From Bacteroidota bacterium (lineage in GTDB: Bacteria > Bacteroidota > Bacteroidia > Chitinophagales > Chitinophagaceae): a DNA stretch of 8,819 bases. Below the pieces are notes generated by a model. That model saw nothing but the letters and a program-made list of their open reading frames with translations, was not told the DNA's origin and did not search any database. Below, piece after piece: positions 1-5,893 of the stretch; position 1 is the stretch's first letter; the number at the start of each line of letters is the position of its first letter. The DNA lies in the NCBI GenBank assembly GCA_023386395.1, contig JAEWJV010000088.1:1-8819 (forward strand), read 5' to 3'. The position numbers and the translations under genes were made by a program.

Positions 1-905
1 AGTTTACCCCGTGAACCCCAGTTTTTTGTTGTTGGATTATAGGCCAATACCAATGTGCCATCCGATAATTTAGCCACATCAATACCGCTGTTGGGATTAG
101 GCAAAGAAGTTTTGTAAACAGGCGACCATGTTTTGCCATAATCTTTGGAATCGCTGCGGCATATTACGCCTGCCGTACTTCTCAGCAGTGCGTGTACCTG
201 TCCGGGCGCTGATTCCCAGAGCGTGGGTTGTATAATTCCTTTGCCTGTTATTTCCTTACGATCAAGCTGCAGGTACGGTGTAGCTTCCCATGTTTTGCCT
301 TCATCTTCGCTGCGGTCGAAAAAAGCATTCCACATACCTTGCTCATTAGAAGCACCGGCGAGCCATGTACCATTGGACAATATGATCATCTTATTTCGAA
401 CAGGACCGCGGCCGCCATGATCACCTTTAACCAATTCCGTAGCCTCTGACCATGTTTTACCTTCATCATCTGAAGTCTTTAACCAGGTTTCCCATTGGGG
501 AATTTCTTTCCCTGCTTTGAAGAAAAGATAAATCCTTCCTTCCTGCGACTGGAATAAAACCGGGTTCCAATGCGGTGTATTATTAATTTTTGCAACTTCA
601 AATGTTTTGCTCCAGGCGCCGGGCTTTCCTGTTGTTATCCATATACCAACATCATCATTTTTTTCTTCCGTACCGCCAAACCATGCTGCCATAAATGCGC
701 CGCTTTTTAAATGGATGATAGTGGAGGCATGGCATTCAGGATAAGATTGGTCGTCTCCGAAAAAATAACCTTTAAGCGGAAAAGAATCCAATTGATTAAT
801 GGTTTTCATTTTTCCGGTAATTAAAGCGTTTGAAAAACAATTGCATTGTATAAAGAATACAAAAAAAAGAAGGCTTATTTGCTTTAAAAAAAATGTTCTT
901 TTCAT
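1..905 (-). CDS. Sialidase-like (BNR_2 / COG4692-type) secreted beta-propeller protein, C-terminus cut by window edge
   Basis: Open without a stop from the ATG at 905 to the window edge; 301 codons are visible. Residues 1-27 form a signal peptide: basic start (MKR), a hydrophobic run ending near residue 19, and a plausible S-N-A cleavage site at 25-27. Cys21 and Cys23 leave lipoprotein export possible, though the lipobox is poor. Three Asp-box motifs (S-x-D-x-G-x-T-W) are seen: SDDEGKTW at about 145-152, SEDEGKTW at 199-206 and SKDYGKTW at 253-260, marking a sialidase-fold propeller. The early block YPECHAST (55-62) and AAWFGGT (73-79) are typical of the 'predicted neuraminidase' group (COG4692/PF13088) and not of classical GH33: no FRIP motif is present, so the usual first arginine is not recognisable. 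The substrate is therefore open. An in-frame ATG at 989 exists, but 905 puts the signal peptide at the N-terminus. Divergent from the lyase at 1491, with a homologous leader. Confidence 0.85.
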   Translation of the reverse strand, partial: MKRTFFLKQISLLFFVFFIQCNCFSNALITGKMKTINQLDSFPLKGYFFGDDQSYPECHASTIIHLKSGAFMAAWFGGTEEKNDDVGIWITTGKPGAWSKTFEVAKINNTPHWNPVLFQSQEGRIYLFFKAGKEIPQWETWLKTSDDEGKTWSEATELVKGDHGGRGPVRNKMIILSNGTWLAGASNEQGMWNAFFDRSEDEGKTWEATPYLQLDRKEITGKGIIQPTLWESAPGQVHALLRSTAGVICRSDSKDYGKTWSPVYKTSLPNPNSGIDVAKLSDGTLVLAYNPTTKNWGSRGK

Positions 906-989
906 TCGTACAAGTTTGTTTTTTAGTTGTCTCATGGAACCTCGCTCATATTGTCCTGTGTGAGAAAAAATTATCATGCTCGGTTTCAT
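905..989 (-). promoter_or_regulatory. Leader element, copy 1 (in front of the sialidase-like gene)
   Basis: This minus-strand stretch is homologous to the plus-strand stretch 1406-1490. It starts with a 22-nt block (989-968) identical to 1406-1427, then CTCACA, then AGCGAGGTTCCATGAG (946-931), then an A-rich part and ACGAATGAAA over the start codon. The spacing from the AGCGAGG block to the start codon is 25 nt here and 26 nt in the other copy. CTCA and TGAG in each copy can pair around the block, but no strong hairpin is obvious. It reads open in frame with the gene, but the other copy has a stop, so conservation is not for a protein. Confidence 0.7.
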
Positions 990-1008
990 TTTATAAAATT
1001 TCTGTCGC

Positions 1009-1038
1009 CTAACATAATCGATAGTAGTGTTATGTCAA
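1009..1038 (-). promoter_or_regulatory. Candidate Bacteroidota-type promoter for the sialidase-like gene
   Basis: On the minus strand TTG (1038-1036) is followed by exactly 19 nt and then TATGTTAG (1016-1009), which matches the Bacteroidota consensus TAnnTTTG at all but one fixed position. Transcription would begin near 1002-1004, so the message would carry a leader of roughly 97 nt that includes the whole leader element at 905-989. No equally good match was found on the plus strand in front of the lyase at 1491. Known: the -33/-7 consensus of Bacteroidota. Inferred: that this copy is used. Confidence 0.5.
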
Positions 1039-1064
1039 TTGTAAATTGTCGCATTTAAAATGAG

Positions 1065-1153
1065 CAGTGAATGGCCGTTGTGGGTAAAGGCCACGTTTAC
1101 AGAAATCCACCGCTATTCACCACTGACAACTAACGCTTAACTTAACAACGGCC
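1065..1153. repeat. Large imperfect hairpin region between the divergent leaders
   Basis: GTGAATGGC (1067-1075) pairs with GCTATTCAC (1112-1120) with one G-U wobble on the plus strand; CAGTG/CACTG adds an alternative outer end. Nested inside, GTAAA (1084-1088) pairs with TTTAC (1096-1100), and GTGG with CCAC. A competing longer-range pair is GGCCGTTG (1073-1080) with CAACGGCC (1146-1153). No U-run follows, so it is not a plain terminator. It may be a dispersed intergenic repeat, a structured RNA or a protein-binding site. Confidence 0.45.
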
Positions 1154-1405
1154 TCAATTATAAAATGTATAGTTATTATATGGCATTGTAAAAAGTTCCG
1201 AAAAATACTTTCAATTTTTTGGCTTCAGAAATTTTTTGAACACTTATGACAAGATGCTACACTTGATTGATAAGATTAGGAAAAGAAAACCCCTTCTTAG
1301 TGTTTTATTTTGTGAGAGCAAGCAATTGCAAATCCTTAATTAAAAAGCAATCGAAAATTTCACTGCCCTGGCGCTTTTAAAAACTCAAAGACAAAAAAAT
1401 ATTCA

Positions 1406-1490
1406 ATGAAACCGAGCATGATAATTTACTCACAAGGGGAATGTACATAGCGAGGTTACATGAGGCCATTGAAAAATTAAATATGCACGA
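1406..1490 (+). promoter_or_regulatory. Leader element, copy 2 (in front of the DHDPS-family lyase)
   Basis: Plus-strand partner of 905-989. The 22-nt block at 1406-1427 is a perfect inverted copy of 968-989, followed by CTCACA (1429-1434), AGCGAGGTTACATGAG (1449-1464; 15 of 16 bases as in copy 1) and ACGAATGAAA over the ATG at 1491. Here ATGTA (1441-1445) and TACAT (1457-1461) can also pair. A 14-codon reading frame (MKPSMIIYSQGECT, 1406-1450) starts inside it; its first seven residues match copy 1 only because the DNA is identical. Role unknown: 5' UTR control element, operator or recombination site. Confidence 0.7.
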
Positions 1491-2429
1491 ATGAAAGAAA
1501 ATGCTGAACGGAAGTTCATACCTGTTATGTTAACCCCATTTAAAGATGATGGGAGAATTGATTTTGACGGCCTTACCATGCTAACAGAATTTTATATGCA
1601 GGCAGGTGCAAAGGGGTTATTTGCTAATTGCCAGTCCAGTGAAACATTTCATTTAAGCGATGAAGAAAAATTGCAGATTGTAAAGCATACAATAAAAGTT
1701 GCAGGTGGAAAAGTACCAGTGGTGGCGGTTGGCAATTTTGGAACAACAATAGCCGCGCAGGCCGGTTTTGTAAGAAAGATATCTGACACCGGCGTTAAAG
1801 CTGTTATTATAATTACAAGCCTTATTGCCGGAGAAAATGAAAGCAATGAAATTTTTGATGAGCGGGTTTTTGAACTATTCGATCTTACCGGCAAAATACC
1901 GCTTGGATTTTACGAATGCCCTGAGCCGTATAAAAGATTATTGTCGGCAAAGCAACTTGAAAAATTTGTGGCTACCGGCAGAATCATATACCACAAAGAC
2001 ACTTGTCTTGATATAGAAATGGTAAAAGAGAAATTGAAAGTAACAAGCGGCATTGATACATTCGGTTTATATGATGCTTATGCGGTAAATGCCGTAGCTT
2101 CTTTAAAAGCCGGGGCAGCAGGCCTTTCGTGCATACAGGGTAATTTTTTTCCTGAACTGATTGTGTGGTTGTGCGATCACTTTGACAACATTAACGCTAC
2201 CGGAAACGTAAATAAAGCACAACAATTTTTAACTGACAACATGGAGGTTATTCATTATGCTTATCCTGTAGTTGCTAAATATTATCTTCAAAAACGCGGA
2301 TTTAATATTTCCACTTTTTCAAGAACCAGTACAGAAGCTTTTACTTCAGCGGTAAAAGATAAAGTGGATCATCTTTATGATGAATATCATCTTCTCAGTG
2401 AAGAGTTAGCCATCAGTCCAATTTCATAA
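1491..2429 (+). CDS. DHDPS/N-acetylneuraminate lyase-family aldolase (class I, Schiff base)
   Basis: A 312-residue (beta/alpha)8 barrel of the usual family length, from ATG 1491. Lys169 in IIYHKDTCLD is the expected Schiff-base lysine and Tyr141 in GFYECPEPYKR the expected catalytic tyrosine. The phosphate/carboxylate loop, G-S/T-T-G-E in classical members, is replaced by NCQSSE (46-51). The later GAAGLSCIQGNFFPE block (208-222) matches the family's G-x-x-G-x-S...N-x-x-P segment. Family members cleave or make 2-keto-3-deoxy acids with pyruvate as one partner; the YECPxPYKR variant suggests a sugar-acid lyase rather than the lysine-pathway dapA, but the substrate cannot be read from sequence. 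It shares its leader with the divergent sialidase-like gene, arguing that both are used together. It converges with the AraC gene, 61 nt away. No Shine-Dalgarno site is seen; ACGAATGAAA surrounds the start. Confidence 0.88.
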   Translation: MKENAERKFIPVMLTPFKDDGRIDFDGLTMLTEFYMQAGAKGLFANCQSSETFHLSDEEKLQIVKHTIKVAGGKVPVVAVGNFGTTIAAQAGFVRKISDTGVKAVIIITSLIAGENESNEIFDERVFELFDLTGKIPLGFYECPEPYKRLLSAKQLEKFVATGRIIYHKDTCLDIEMVKEKLKVTSGIDTFGLYDAYAVNAVASLKAGAAGLSCIQGNFFPELIVWLCDHFDNINATGNVNKAQQFLTDNMEVIHYAYPVVAKYYLQKRGFNISTFSRTSTEAFTSAVKDKVDHLYDEYHLLSEELAISPIS

Positions 2430-2448
2430 TGAGCAAGTACAATAATTT

Positions 2449-2480
2449 AAAAAGGCTTATTCAGTAAGAGAAAACTTTTT
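2449..2480. terminator. Weak bidirectional terminator-like hairpin between convergent genes
   Basis: AAAAAG (2449-2454) faces CTTTTT (2475-2480), with CTTA (2456-2459) and TAAG (2464-2467) as an inner stem. A and T runs on both sides would serve both strands, and it lies between the ends of the lyase (2429) and the regulator (2491). The stem is AT-rich and interrupted, so it is weak. Confidence 0.3.
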
Positions 2481-2490
2481 ATTGCGGTTT

Positions 2491-3345
2491 TCAGTTCATC
2501 AGGTACTCCCGTTTATAAGTTAAAGGTGTTATGCCAATTACTTTTTTAAATTGCCGGTAAAAATTAGAAATATTATAGAACCCACACCTGTCTGCAATCT
2601 GATCAACAGACATTTTATCTTCTATCAAAAAATGACAGGCATGACTAATGCGGATCTCGGTAAGAAAATCGTAATAGGTTTTATTGGTCATTAATTTAAA
2701 ATAGCGGCAAAATGAAGTTGTTGTAAGATTACTGATGGCTGCTATCTGCTCCAAAGTAATGGGTTGTGAATAATTGGCCATCGTGTAGCTATATACCAGG
2801 TTCAAACGTTCCGTTTCATATTTATTAGACTGATAAAAACTTGTTTCTTTGGTAACCTGGCAATAGTCTTTTGCTTCAGATAAAACTTTAAGGATAGAAA
2901 GTAAAGCAATCAGCCGGTCAAGGCCTTCCGCCTTTGATGCAGCTTCAATTAATGGAATAAGCCTGTCACGGGACCGGTTAGTAATTACCATTCCCATTTT
3001 TGCCTTTTCAAAAAGCAAGGGTAGCAGGCGGGCTTCCGGTAACGACAGCATATCATTGCCCATAAAATTTGATGAAAAATGAAGAACAATCGCTTCAACG
3101 CCATATTGAGCATTACAACTTTCCCTGCAATGCCATTTATGCGGCAGGTTCTCTCCCAGCAGCACAATTTCACCATCAGAAAAGTTACTGATATTATCAC
3201 CAATAAAGCGAACGCCTTCACCCTTGATAAGATAATGTAATTCCAGTTCAGGATGATAATGCCATAACGATCCAAAGGAAGAATCACGGCGGATACTGAA
3301 CGATGATTCTAACGGTTGTGGTACTTTATGGAAATGAGGTTTCAT
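2491..3345 (-). CDS. AraC-family transcriptional regulator with N-terminal cupin sensor domain
   Basis: 284 residues, the normal length for this family. The N-terminal half is a cupin-type ligand domain: WHYHPELELHYLIKGEG (28-44), a GD turn (49-50) and ENLPHKW (65-71). The C-terminal half is the AraC DNA-binding domain with two helix-turn-helix units: the first around 197-217 (ITLEQIAAISNLTTTSFCRYFK) and the second around 246-267 (SVDQIADRCGFYNISNFYRQFKK), ending in the family signature G-I-T-P-x-x-Y-(K/R). The start ATG at 3345 gives MKPHFHKVPQPLE, a usual beginning in Bacteroidota members, which often sit beside carbohydrate-use genes. It probably senses a sugar or sugar acid and acts on the surrounding clusters, but no operator could be identified. 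Transcribed towards the lyase and facing away from the gene-poor region. Confidence 0.93.
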   Translation of the reverse strand: MKPHFHKVPQPLESSFSIRRDSSFGSLWHYHPELELHYLIKGEGVRFIGDNISNFSDGEIVLLGENLPHKWHCRESCNAQYGVEAIVLHFSSNFMGNDMLSLPEARLLPLLFEKAKMGMVITNRSRDRLIPLIEAASKAEGLDRLIALLSILKVLSEAKDYCQVTKETSFYQSNKYETERLNLVYSYTMANYSQPITLEQIAAISNLTTTSFCRYFKLMTNKTYYDFLTEIRISHACHFLIEDKMSVDQIADRCGFYNISNFYRQFKKVIGITPLTYKREYLMN

Positions 3346-3635
3346 AAATACAGAGCGCTACTATTGAAATTTGGTTATCTAAAAGTAGAAAAAAAACGTT
3401 TTGCCAGTTTAAAAAATCGAAATGTATATCGAAGATGGAAATAAGATCAGGAAAGCTTATTAAGAAAAAATAATATTTTGAACGTGTAAAGCTTAACAGG
3501 TAAAAATGTCTTTTTGAATATTTTCAAATTGGTTTGTTACGGACGAATCAACCGTGATTCCCAGGTAGATAGATATTTCCCCTGCTTCATCTTATGCTTC
3601 TTTTTAAGGTAAAACCTTAAGCGCTTTGTGTTAAA

Positions 3636-3686
3636 TTCCGTGAGCGATTTGTCAATTTAGATTAGGTACACGAATTGCTCACGGAA
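3636..3686 (+). repeat. Long hairpin, 17-bp arms
   Basis: Bases 3636-3652 and 3670-3686 form an inverted repeat around a 17-nt spacer. Ten bases (TTCCGTGAGC) pair perfectly, and the only two differences are G-U pairs when read as plus-strand RNA, so a plus-strand transcript would pair along all 17 positions. It has no T-run after it and is not a standard terminator. Function unknown. Confidence 0.6.
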
Positions 3687-3740
3687 CTTATCCGTAAAAT
3701 GGGGTAAAACCGCGTAAAGTAAAGAAGTGCTAAAAATGCA

Positions 3741-3774
3741 AAAAGCCCGTCACACTTAAGTTTCACGAGCTTTT
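3741..3774 (-). terminator. Minus-strand rho-independent terminator-like hairpin
   Basis: On the minus strand AAAAGCTCGT pairs with ACGGGCTTTT (10 bp, one G-U wobble) around a 14-nt loop and runs on into T-rich sequence. On the plus strand the same place gives a C-A mismatch, so the minus strand is favoured. No intact minus-strand gene lies directly upstream of it; the nearest feature is the tRNA-Ser-like sequence 32 nt before it. Confidence 0.45.
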
Positions 3775-3805
3775 AGTTAATTGAAGTAAGTTGAAATATA
3801 GCTTT

Positions 3806-3830
3806 CAGCGGAGGGAGAGGGAACAGAACC
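3806..3830 (-). other. Degenerate tRNA-Ser 3'-end-like sequence (possible old attachment site)
   Basis: Read on the minus strand, GGTTCTGTTCCC followed by TCTCCCTCCGCTGA resembles the T-arm and acceptor end of a Bacteroidota tRNA-Ser (GGTTCGAATCCC, then CTCTCTCCGCCA), with several differences, including two in the T-loop. The sequence upstream does not make a D-arm or anticodon arm, so no whole tRNA is present. tRNA 3' ends are common targets of tyrosine integrases; this may be the remains of such a site. Confidence 0.3.
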
Positions 3831-3979
3831 ACTTCCCTACTCTTTTAAAAATCAATCAACTAAATATTGCGTTTTTATTAAAGTACATGATTTGCGCAGC
3901 CATTTTTTACACACAAAGAACTAAAGGCTTGGTAAAGATAAGTATAACATAAAATAACGCTGGTTGCTATTTGCCATGA

Positions 3980-4186
3980 TTTAAGGGCAAAAGACCCGCC
4001 TGCTTCTTCCTATTCTGCCTGTATCGCTTTAAGTCCGCTGCTCCGCAATCGTCGCCTGTAGAAGCACGGTATCTTATACTGCACCTGGAAGCGTTTCTGA
4101 CAGATGGAAAAAACATTACAAGGCCTGATGTATTGTTTGAAGCGGCACATAAAATAGAGGATGATAAAGGGTTTGATTTGATATAA
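3980..4186 (+). pseudogene. Possible coding relic (C-terminal fragment of unknown protein)
   Basis: This frame is open after TGA 3977-3979 and ends at TAA 4184-4186 with no good start codon. From about 4019 it reads like real protein: YRFKSAAPQSSPVEARYLIL, then a stretch containing LEAFLTDGKNITRPDVLFEA and ending DDKGFDLI. The composition (charged, mixed helix) differs from the surrounding AT-rich noise frames. I do not recognise the family. It may be the tail of a gene destroyed by rearrangement, or chance. Confidence 0.22.
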
Positions 4187-4610
4187 AAAAATCAACAGCA
4201 TTTGCATGGCAATGAAGGCATGGAAGCTTCCAAAAAAGACTTACTGTAAGTTAAACACTGAAGCATCAACTGCTTTCCTATTCTGTTGTTAATCAAACAT
4301 CTGAAACTATTACAAATAGAATTCTCTCCATGCCTGTCAGTACAAAATCGATTATAACTTCTGGCGGGTTGAGGTCGCAAAATAGGCCATTAATACAATC
4401 GTCCGGATAGCCAAATATTTTTGTGGTATTTTACCTCTGTTAATATAACCTCTCAATATAACTTGGAAATAATAGAATCCTGACTTAATTACATTTAGAT
4501 TTATTTTCCTATTGACACTTATGTCTTTTGCACTTTGTGGCCAAAACTTAAAGAGGGCATTCAACCTCTAGAGAGTTGTGTAGGAATTCTAACTTATTGT
4601 AGAACAAGTT

Positions 4611-5744
4611 TTAATTTTTAAACCCATCGCCCTGTATCACTTGAACAGTATGATCATCTATCCAGTTCCAGTCAATTTCAACACCGAGACCGGGACCGGT
4701 TGGACAATATTGGCAACCATCTTCTTTAATCTCTAAAGGATTATTTTTTAAACCAAAACGAAACATGGGATGATGTGATTCAAGAAATCTTGTTAAATGC
4801 GTTGCGCAACCAACATGCAAATTTGCAACATCAAGCAAAGGTGCGGCTGCTGTATGAATCTCAAATTCAAAACCCATCAACTCGCACATAGCGATTGCTT
4901 TCATTACGCCGGTAATACCGCTTTTATGATGTACATCTCCCCTAACAATATCAATCGCTCCTTCTATCATATAATGTGGTAATTCAAACAGGCCAACGGT
5001 TTCAGCGGCAAGCACAGGTGTGCGTATTGACTGTGATAATTTTTTTAGTTGAAGGATGTGTGCATCAGGAAAAGGTTCTTCAAACCATTCATACTTTAAT
5101 GCATCCAGTTCATACCCTATCTTCAATGCATCTTCAAAACTTAATACTGCAGAAGAATCAAGCATCAAAGGGAAATCATTACCCGCTGCTTCTCTCGCTT
5201 TTCTAAGTTTTGGAATATCAATTTTTGAACCGCCGGATAACTGCAGTTTCACACCCTTAAAACCTTGTTGTATTTTAAGTTTAACCTGTTCTTCTACGGC
5301 TTCAACTGTTTCAACAGTTTGTGGCGGGCAGCTTGAATAAACCGGAACTTTATCACGATACTTTCCTAATAACACAGCAATGGGCAGGCCTGTAAATTTT
5401 CCTTTTATATCCCACAATGCAACATCAAGGTTGCCCCAGATCGCTTCTCTGAAATTGTATAAATGCCGATGGATTTTTCTGAATTCCTGCCAGATAGATT
5501 CGTGCAGCAAAGGATCTTTATCAATCAAAAGATGATAATAAATATCATGCACGGCATGCGCTGAAGCAGGCCCTTGTCCCAACGGGCAATAATCCATTGT
5601 ATAACCTTCTATATTTTCATCTGTATAAATAGTGGTCAACGGAAAATCAAAATGCGGTGTATAATTGGCGGGCACTTTTGCAGGAGCATACCAAAGTTCA
5701 GATGACTGCCGTACAATTCTTGTTTTAATATCTGTGATGCGCAT
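4611..5744 (-). CDS. Mandelate racemase/muconate lactonizing-type enolase-superfamily enzyme (probable sugar-acid dehydratase)
   Basis: 377 residues, full family length, ATG at 5744. The N-terminal capping domain covers about 1-125; the barrel follows. Metal ligands are Asp196 (LMLDSS), Glu222 (WFEEP) and Glu248 (AAETVG). The Asp270-His297 dyad (RGDVHH and IHTAA) falls at the same numbers as in mandelate racemase, and Glu322 is a likely third acid. On the other face the usual K-x-K appears as Lys166-Leu-Gln168, so the second base is lost or replaced. Relatives abstract the proton alpha to a carboxylate and either racemize or dehydrate sugar acids to 2-keto-3-deoxy acids. Next to a DHDPS-family lyase, dehydration followed by cleavage is the natural reading, but the substrate is unknown. 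It is last in the minus-strand cluster, 149 nt after the lyase, so it may have its own promoter or be read through the small hairpin between. Confidence 0.9.
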   Translation of the reverse strand: MRITDIKTRIVRQSSELWYAPAKVPANYTPHFDFPLTTIYTDENIEGYTMDYCPLGQGPASAHAVHDIYYHLLIDKDPLLHESIWQEFRKIHRHLYNFREAIWGNLDVALWDIKGKFTGLPIAVLLGKYRDKVPVYSSCPPQTVETVEAVEEQVKLKIQQGFKGVKLQLSGGSKIDIPKLRKAREAAGNDFPLMLDSSAVLSFEDALKIGYELDALKYEWFEEPFPDAHILQLKKLSQSIRTPVLAAETVGLFELPHYMIEGAIDIVRGDVHHKSGITGVMKAIAMCELMGFEFEIHTAAAPLLDVANLHVGCATHLTRFLESHHPMFRFGLKNNPLEIKEDGCQYCPTGPGLGVEIDWNWIDDHTVQVIQGDGFKN

Positions 5745-5821
5745 ATAAATTTTTTATTGCTTAAATAAGTCTTTTTAGTTGGAAATTTGTCAAAATCAGC
5801 TTCTTTAAATGCGCATATAAA
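5737..5821. repeat. 13-bp direct repeat covering the enolase-family start codon
   Basis: ATGCGCATATAAA occurs at 5737-5749 and again at 5809-5821, 72 bp apart. On the minus strand the first copy holds the gene's start (ATGCGCATC), while the upstream copy gives ATG CGC ATT TAA, an immediate stop. It may be a small duplication of the initiation region or a binding half-site; GCGCAT is partly palindromic. Confidence 0.5.
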
Positions 5822-5847
5822 ATCCTTTCCCAGCGATAAGGTATAAA

Positions 5848-5867
5848 ACAATGCCATTCGCCATTGT
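5848..5867 (-). terminator. Small hairpin after the second lyase gene, possible weak terminator
   Basis: On the minus strand ACAATG pairs with CATTGT around an 8-nt loop and is followed by TTTTAT. It lies 26 nt beyond the lyase stop. A 6-bp AT-rich stem is weak, so partial termination or mRNA processing is as likely as a full stop. Confidence 0.3.
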
Positions 5868-5893
5868 CTGTAAACACATCAATGCACAATCAT

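Larger units (their letters stand above)
968..1427. repeat. 22-bp perfect inverted repeat flanking a 416-bp promoter-bearing segment
   Basis: Bases 968-989 and 1406-1427 are exact reverse complements. The enclosed segment (990-1405) holds the leftward promoter candidate and a hairpin. Arm length, segment length and position between divergent genes match the general layout of invertible promoters in Bacteroidota. No recombinase gene lies in the window, so inversion is only a hypothesis. Confidence 0.75.
3346..4610. other. Gene-poor stretch with hairpins, possible relics and no convincing gene
   Basis: About 1.27 kb between the AraC start and the end of the enolase-family gene. Frames in it are short, broken and lack family motifs. 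It holds a perfect 7-bp palindrome around AAA (TTAAGGT...ACCTTAA, 3604-3620), the 3636-3686 hairpin, a minus-strand terminator-like hairpin at 3741-3774, a tRNA-Ser 3'-end-like sequence at 3806-3830 and a possible coding remnant ending at 4186. Bases 4190-4610 show nothing clear except a short AGAGG/CCTCT hairpin near 4552-4570. The AraC promoter should lie just right of 3345; TACTTTTA occurs there on the minus strand but without a fitting -33 element. Confidence 0.6.

Noticed and set aside
145..449. Plus-strand frames over the left sialidase-like gene
   Set aside because: They are antisense shadows of a gene with clear Asp boxes on the minus strand.
903..989. Longer start (ATG at 989) for the sialidase-like gene, 28 codons upstream and in frame
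   Set aside because: It would bury the signal peptide, and the homologous leader in front of the lyase has an in-frame TAG, so the region is conserved as a leader and not as protein.
1406..1450. 14-codon leader peptide MKPSMIIYSQGECT
   Set aside because: It is not matched as a closed small frame in the other leader copy; identity is explained by the DNA repeat.
3800..3900. Complete tRNA gene
   Set aside because: Only the T-arm and acceptor end resemble tRNA-Ser; no anticodon or D-arm can be formed upstream.
4010..4564. Three short minus-strand frames in the gene-poor stretch
   Set aside because: Low-complexity, Cys/Phe/Ile-rich translations without motifs, and starts without support; they look like chance frames.
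5636..5857. 73-codon minus-strand frame overlapping the enolase-type start
   Set aside because: Overlaps the true gene in another frame, and its repeated K-x-F-I-C-A words come from the 13-bp direct repeat.
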